Of a stretch of DNA of 64,000 nucleotides, positions 58,507 to 64,000 are shown piece by piece. How positions within the stretch are numbered: position 1 is the first letter of the stretch; every line of letters begins with the position of its first letter. The notes under the pieces are model-generated. The model saw only the letters and a list, made by a program, of their open reading frames with translations, was not told the origin of the DNA and did no database searches. A program made the position numbers and the translations under genes. Origin of the DNA: Spisula solida (Eukaryota; Mollusca; Bivalvia; Venerida; Mactridae); assembly GCA_947247005.1 (NCBI GenBank), contig OX365948.1:41234601-41298600 (forward strand). The letters run 5' to 3'.

Positions 58507-60660
58507 ATGGTGCTCTGCTGATTCTGTTGAATGCTTGACATGTCTTCCCTGCTGTCTGATTTGTTAATATTGTCTTTTTTAATACTTAGTATCGTAGACT
58601 AACATTGCTTATACTCCGACACACCCACTGATTATGTTGTTTGTCCTCACCAAACTATACAATAACCCTTGTAAGAAGACACTTTTGACAAATAACTAGT
58701 ACAATATCTATTACGTAATCTCAGCAACTAATTATTATCACAAAACCCTTTTTCAGCAACATATACTAGCATATTTTTAAAGGTGACCAATGGACAATAC
58801 TCAAAGAACTTAAAAACCAATTCTAGTTTCACTAGTGTACTACATTTAGCCTTTGTATCCTCATCATTACCATTAAATGCATTTCATTAAATCAGTTGTT
58901 TTATTGCCAGTTTAATTTACCTGCATGCAGCTTTTGTTAGTCATCAATTTAAGAAGTCTCGCCAGATTCAAGTTTTCCTGGAATTGTTTAATTATTGATT
59001 TACATGAATAGTACTTTGCTTTTCTTAAGAGTGCAAGGAATCAGCAACTTTGCAGCATAGGCAACAGGCATGACACATACCCAATGCACGTGTAGAATAA
59101 ATGACTTTTCAAACTGAAACTGAATCTATTGAATGACTGCTTAATTAAACTAGATGTACTCTACCAACTGAGCTGGTGTATATTGAAGATAGAAGTTCCT
59201 TAAATGGTATACACTTTGCATGCATGCCTGACTGTACTAATTAAAATGCATTAAAAGTTGCACCAAAACACAACAACAATTTTCTAATAAACATCATAAT
59301 ACCATCCTTACTTTGCTTGCTACACTCAGATATTTGTTTTTCCGCTCAGACTTTGCAAAATACTTGCAACATTTGAAGTAATTACAACATTGATTTATGA
59401 CAAATTCAGGGAGCTAAAATTCCGTCAAACCGCTGTTGGTGGAATTCTATGCCGCTTTAATTAATTTTGTACCTTGGTAATATGATCGAAGTTTCACATA
59501 GACGATTAAAAATGTTTGCAAGAGTTTCTGAACCGGGAGTTTTTACGTTTTGACATTCACCGGAAGACCAACGTGGGTGGAAAGTGCAGTATAGTAAAAC
59601 TAAAGTGTCATGCCAGTACAGAAAATTAAATTTTGCGAATACTACTATAACTGATTAATTGATTTATAATCAGATTTACAGAAATGTATCATTGAGTTCT
59701 AACTTTACCTCGAAACGAGTGCAAAAAGTGGGAAGTTTTATCGACATGAGTCTAAACTTAGAGCATTGCACTGTAACTGAAAGCCACAAATTTCCCAGTT
59801 TCGCATTTTCACTGATGAACTAAAATTTGTTAATTGATGTAGAATTATAACTAAGAGATTGTTCGGTTTCCTCCACTGACCTAGTTGCAGAGTGTTTCAG
59901 GAATTAATTTTAAAGCCTTAAACTCACTTACTCTTCCACAAGCATGGCAATGTCTCCTTAATTAAGTGCAGGACATGTCCAAAGCCAATGGCATTTAAGA
60001 ACATGAAAGACCTGCTCAATTTTTATATCAAACTTGGACCTTATACAGTCCATTTTAAAGAGCTCTAACGACTCTGATTGGACAACGAAAGAGCACAGAC
60101 ATTCAAGGATTCCAGGTTACATATTCTGAGCTATACAAGATGCATCTTAGTATCTCAAGGCAACCGCCATGGATTTAGTTACATCATTGAGCACCCATGA
60201 AAATGAAGAAAGAAAACCAAGAAATAAAATCAACAAAAATGGGAAGATTTCACTGATCCGGCAAGCTTTAACACTAAGCCTCTCACTGAACACAAGTTAG
60301 ATTATAAAATAATTTGTTTTGTAATTTGATTCCAGGCTTTGTTTATACAAATTCTAGAAAATGATTTCATTGGCAGCTTCTGGTACATGATTTTCAGGTT
60401 CTTTATATCTGAGGAGACAAAATGCCAACATGTGTGTATCTAAATTTAACAAGGATAAAAGAAATTAATTAGAAATTCCTAAATGTGATCAGGATTGTCT
60501 TACTGCGCCACATTAAACTTTCCAGGAATTATAACCCATGGAAGACTGCCGTGAAAAACTAACATCCATCAAGTTTGACAATTCTGAGAATACCTCACAC
60601 ATAAATATCTCCTAAAAGTAATAGACAAATCTGAGGGTACATGTAACTCAACTTGTCAGG

Positions 60661-60884
60661 TTGAATTGCCTGAGAGGTTTGGGGAGTTAGACTGCACTCC
60701 AGAGTGTGGGGAGACATTGTTGCACCTGAGGAATGCTGCTCGAAGGTGCAATACCCCATACGCTTGCTGTGAACAACATTATCACTTTGAAAACTCCTCA
60801 GAAACATGTGGAAAAGTATTTAAGCTTGTCAATTCACAAAATGAAGACAAAAGGACGAATGTTTTACCGGTGAATTACCTGTAG
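60661..60884 (+). other. Unrecognised Cys-containing open frame
   Basis: Plus-strand open frame ending at TAG 60882-60884, containing LDCTPECGETLLHLRNAARR, CNTPYACCEQHYHFENSSET, CGKVF. Seven cysteines in about 40 residues are unusual for intron sequence, but there is no signal peptide, no clear splice context and no family match, and the other strand is open too. Probably chance. Confidence 0.15.
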
Positions 60885-61933
60885 AAGCTAGGAGCTTGAG
60901 TGACTTTGCAGTTGGTCATACAGCAATGGCTGGTTGTTCTGTTATTTCAGCATGAAAGCTTAGTTACAATGGCAGTTGTCTAGTGACACAACAAGGGCCA
61001 CACAGACCTTTTTTAGTATCAAAAGAGCCAAAAAGAATTCTCCAAATCTAAGCTTAACCGACTTCATCCAATTCACCATAATTGCAACATGGAGTAAAGC
61101 TAAATTCTAGAACACAAATAAGTACAACACAACAAAACTAAACTCCATAATTAAAGGAGGGAAATTTCTCAGTAAAAGTTATGCTTCATTAATCAAACAG
61201 GAGAACATAATAACATGGAATGATAGATATAGAGCTACAATGAATGTAGGTAATGGTGCCGTATGTCTGCCACCATCTAGCCATCATCGACAACAGTTTT
61301 ATAGATTTACAATTAAAACAATTACCGGGTACGCAAAATGGTAGAAAATGGCCTTTACAATAGCAACAACCGGAAAGAAATAACAATTAAAACAAAATAG
61401 CTTTGGTTTGTGTTATTTATGTGACATCATCAGCAAAGGTTCTCAATCTGGAAATGTAAATGAAAAACTCTACAACCAGTCTGAGCAAAATCTAGTTCTA
61501 CCCATAATGCACTGTTAGTGTAAAAACATGGGGTACCAGTCACAATAATAGCAAATGGCAGAAAATTACCTTGTGTTAATAACTACACATTCTCATGTCA
61601 AGTAACGACAAACCAAACAGAAATAAAAGTCCATCACCACAAAAACCTCCATAGTTGTGAAGAAATTACCAGACTTATTATCATTGTTTGCATAATCAAG
61701 TGAGGTAATTAATGCATAATGAACGCCCACAAATTATCATCAACAAGAATAAACAACAACATGTATTAACAAAATGTTACCAAGAATGTTAAGATGCCTA
61801 TGAGGAGAGCATTATTTGCTAATTTGCGACACGATCCGTTTAAATTTTGAGCAACTCAGGGATTAAACCATGATCTTCAAGCTATAGGTCCTGAGTGAGA
61901 ATTCCCGCAAGAATTCAAAATTTGGAACAAGAA

Positions 61934-62165
61934 ATCTAAATTGATCATTCTTCAAAAACTTCAAAATCAGACAAAAATCAATCAGGTATATTCTGGCTGG
62001 TATTTTGAACTTGACATCTAAATTGATCATTCTTCAAAAACTTCAAAATCAGACAAAAATCAATCAGGTATATTCTGGCTGGTATTTTGAACTTGACATC
62101 TAAATTGATCATTCTTCAAAAACTTCAAAATCAGACAAAAATCTATCGGGTATATTTCTGGCAGG
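61934..62165. repeat. 82 bp tandem repeat, ~2.7 copies
   Basis: Unit begins TCTAAATTGATCATTCTTCA, AAAACTTCAAAATCAGACAA and ends GGTATTTTGAACTTGACA; starts at 61934, 62017 and 62099. Confidence 0.95.
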
Positions 62166-63254
62166 TATATGTAGAAGTAGTGTGTAAACTATTCAGAGAA
62201 TCCAGTACATATGTTAACACTACCACCTTTGTTGGTCATAACTCATGTTCTGTGACAAGTGCTGCACATATGCTGCCAGCAAAAGTAATCAAGGGGAAGA
62301 CTTAGAAAGAAATATTCTATCTAAGTAATATGTTTCCAAGTCCATGCACCCAGAACTTCTAGGGTCAGGAATTCTTTCAATCAACAGCGCTGAATGCCAA
62401 GGAAAGCATACAGACAGAGAAATCATCGCCGATAATTGTAGATATATTCTCATGACCTTTCCAATGCTCTCAACCAACATAAGAGGAATTAAGTGGAGCA
62501 AAATATTTTTCTCTCAAGTTCTTCGGAGAGTGAATTCCAACAGGTCTTATGACAGAATTTCTCGGAGCAATAATGTGTGACAACTGACAGGGATATGACT
62601 TAATGGAGGGCTAGCTTTAATGAAAGGTGGCATCTCTTGTAGTTTGTATCGATATCCTAACAGTTAATTAAGATTGAGGTTTCTCGTGGAATCACTCAAT
62701 CATAAATATCTTGCTCATTTCTCCATTCATAATGAATCAGTTGCAAATACATATTGATTAAGTTAAATGATCAGTCCTTGTTTTTTCTGTTACATCAAAA
62801 GCATTAAGCAAGCTCAATGAAGTATTCGGAATAGACTCAACAAAAGCATTCATACCAACTAATGGAATCCGTAGGGTTCCAGATTTGATTATCTTCCATT
62901 CAATTACAGGGCCTACAACGTGGAAGCTAGGACTTAAAATGCAATTTTCATGATTTAGATTTAATCCAGCAATAATAAGTTCAGTTACAGTCAGATTGCT
63001 TAATATACCAAGCCTTAGATTGGAAAACTATTTCCCCTACCTATATGAAAATCCCATGCAGATACAAATTGCCCTGGGAAACAGCGGACTTTGTAGTCTC
63101 ATTGAGGAGATGTAATGTGAGACATAAAACTACCAGAAATGGGTCATTATATCAAGTATCATTTCTTGTTGTCTGTTTACTTATGTTACAAAATAGATCA
63201 AGCTTATATATCTTCCCACATAACATAATTTAGGGATGGCACCAAATGACTTGG

Positions 63255-63400
63255 ACTTTTGACTTTTTCACAGCTGAATCTTGGTGTTTCAGTGGTCAAG
63301 TTCATTTTCTTGTACTATGTAATTGTGGCATGTGATGTTTTCATGTTTTCTGTGTACGGCTATTTATGTTGAGTTAGGATAGCACCAAAGGATAGCACTC
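63255..63400. repeat. Dispersed repeat, second copy of 16020-16160
   Basis: Contains TGTAATTGTGGCATGTGATG, TTTTCATGTTTTCTGTGTAC and TTATGTTGAGTTAGGATAGC in the same order as 16020-16160. Confidence 0.55.
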
Positions 63401-64000
63401 CTACAGTCTCAATGTGCTATGACAGCTAGCGCAAGGCAAATGCAAAGAAAAATTATCAACAAATTTTAATAATTTATTTCAAATTTAACAATTTCATTTT
63501 TTTCTTAATTTGAGGATCGGGTAGCCCCTTATTTTGGGGAAAATATTTGTATTTTTATAATATTGGAAAACTGCATATTCCTATGAAATCAGAGAAGATA
63601 TGAAAGCATTGCATGTTAACTGTAGCATCAGCCCTTAGGAAGGTCATATTTTAATAATTCAACCTTGAAGAATGGCAAGCATTGATATGGCCCATCTACT
63701 GACGATGTAACTTAAGGAAAAGAAAAACACATTAATGTCAATGTATTTCATTTCAAACTTCTTAGACACTTTGAAGTACAATGTAGACTTTCTGCAAGAT
63801 TTCCTATAACATCAAATACTTTTTCTTTGATCCGATATTTTATTTCTTTAGTTCCTTGACTGTATGAATAAGACTGAGGAATTTATTGAAGTAGTAAAGG
63901 AGCCAATTCAAAGGATTTTCTCACCAGAACAGTGGGTTAAAGGTTAGTTTACACGAGGTCGGTCGGGTACCAGTTGGTCTGTGTCAATCAGATGATTGAT

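Larger units (their letters stand above)
39960..64000. other. 24 kb with no recognised exon; probable LAR upstream intron
   Basis: If 39906-39959 is an exon, the preceding exon (FN1) must lie upstream on the minus strand. I found no Ig, FN1 or signal-peptide sequence here, nor any other gene or promoter I can support. Apart from the repeats and MITEs listed separately, the sequence is AT-rich with scattered short open frames of low-complexity composition. Small exons of about 100 nt could have been missed by eye. Confidence 0.55.

Overview
The window looks like a stretch of a bivalve mollusc nuclear genome. It is AT-rich and intron-dominated, and packed with tandem repeats, small inverted-repeat transposons and elements built like the bivalve 'pearl'/HINE (Helentron-derived) family: about 150 bp internal tandem units, an ACGG/ACTG-type microsatellite, then a terminal hairpin. 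The phylum is an inference from repeat style and protein similarity; I cannot name the species.

One gene is clearly present: a LAR-type receptor protein tyrosine phosphatase (orthologue of Drosophila Lar and vertebrate PTPRD/PTPRS/PTPRF), transcribed from the minus strand, right to left. I placed fifteen exons between 38632 and 587 at GT-AG junctions. Their phases join into one uninterrupted frame of 1133 codons. In protein order they encode fibronectin type III (FN3) domains that align with LAR FN2 to FN9, the membrane-proximal region, the transmembrane helix, the juxtamembrane/wedge segment and the start of the first phosphatase domain. The catalytic parts of D1 and all of D2 lie off the left edge. 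The Ig domains, FN1, signal peptide and promoter were not found and probably lie beyond the right edge.

Every intron between two FN3 domains is phase 1. At three of these boundaries there are extra short candidate exons with the same phase: 54 nt at FN1/FN2, 54 nt plus 9 nt at FN2/FN3, and 6 nt at FN3/FN4. They would insert 18, 18, 3 and 2 residues without changing the frame. This suggests a set of alternatively spliced linker cassettes. The acceptor of the second FN2 exon has also been tandemly duplicated, leaving a decoy acceptor 77 nt upstream that would shift the frame.

Layout: 1-6.7 kb, D1 start, TM, membrane-proximal exons and FN9, with pearl-like elements in the introns; 8.7-19.4 kb, FN8 to FN5, with a 1.7 kb foldback-like palindromic element at 13,980-15,677; 22-26 kb, FN4 and FN3; 26-36 kb, a large intron with two cassette candidates and a 1.4 kb pearl-like element; 36-40 kb, FN2 and the most upstream cassette; 40-64 kb, no recognised exon, only MITEs, minisatellites and an octanucleotide array. 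Almost all other open frames are accidents of tandem repeats or AT-rich intron sequence.
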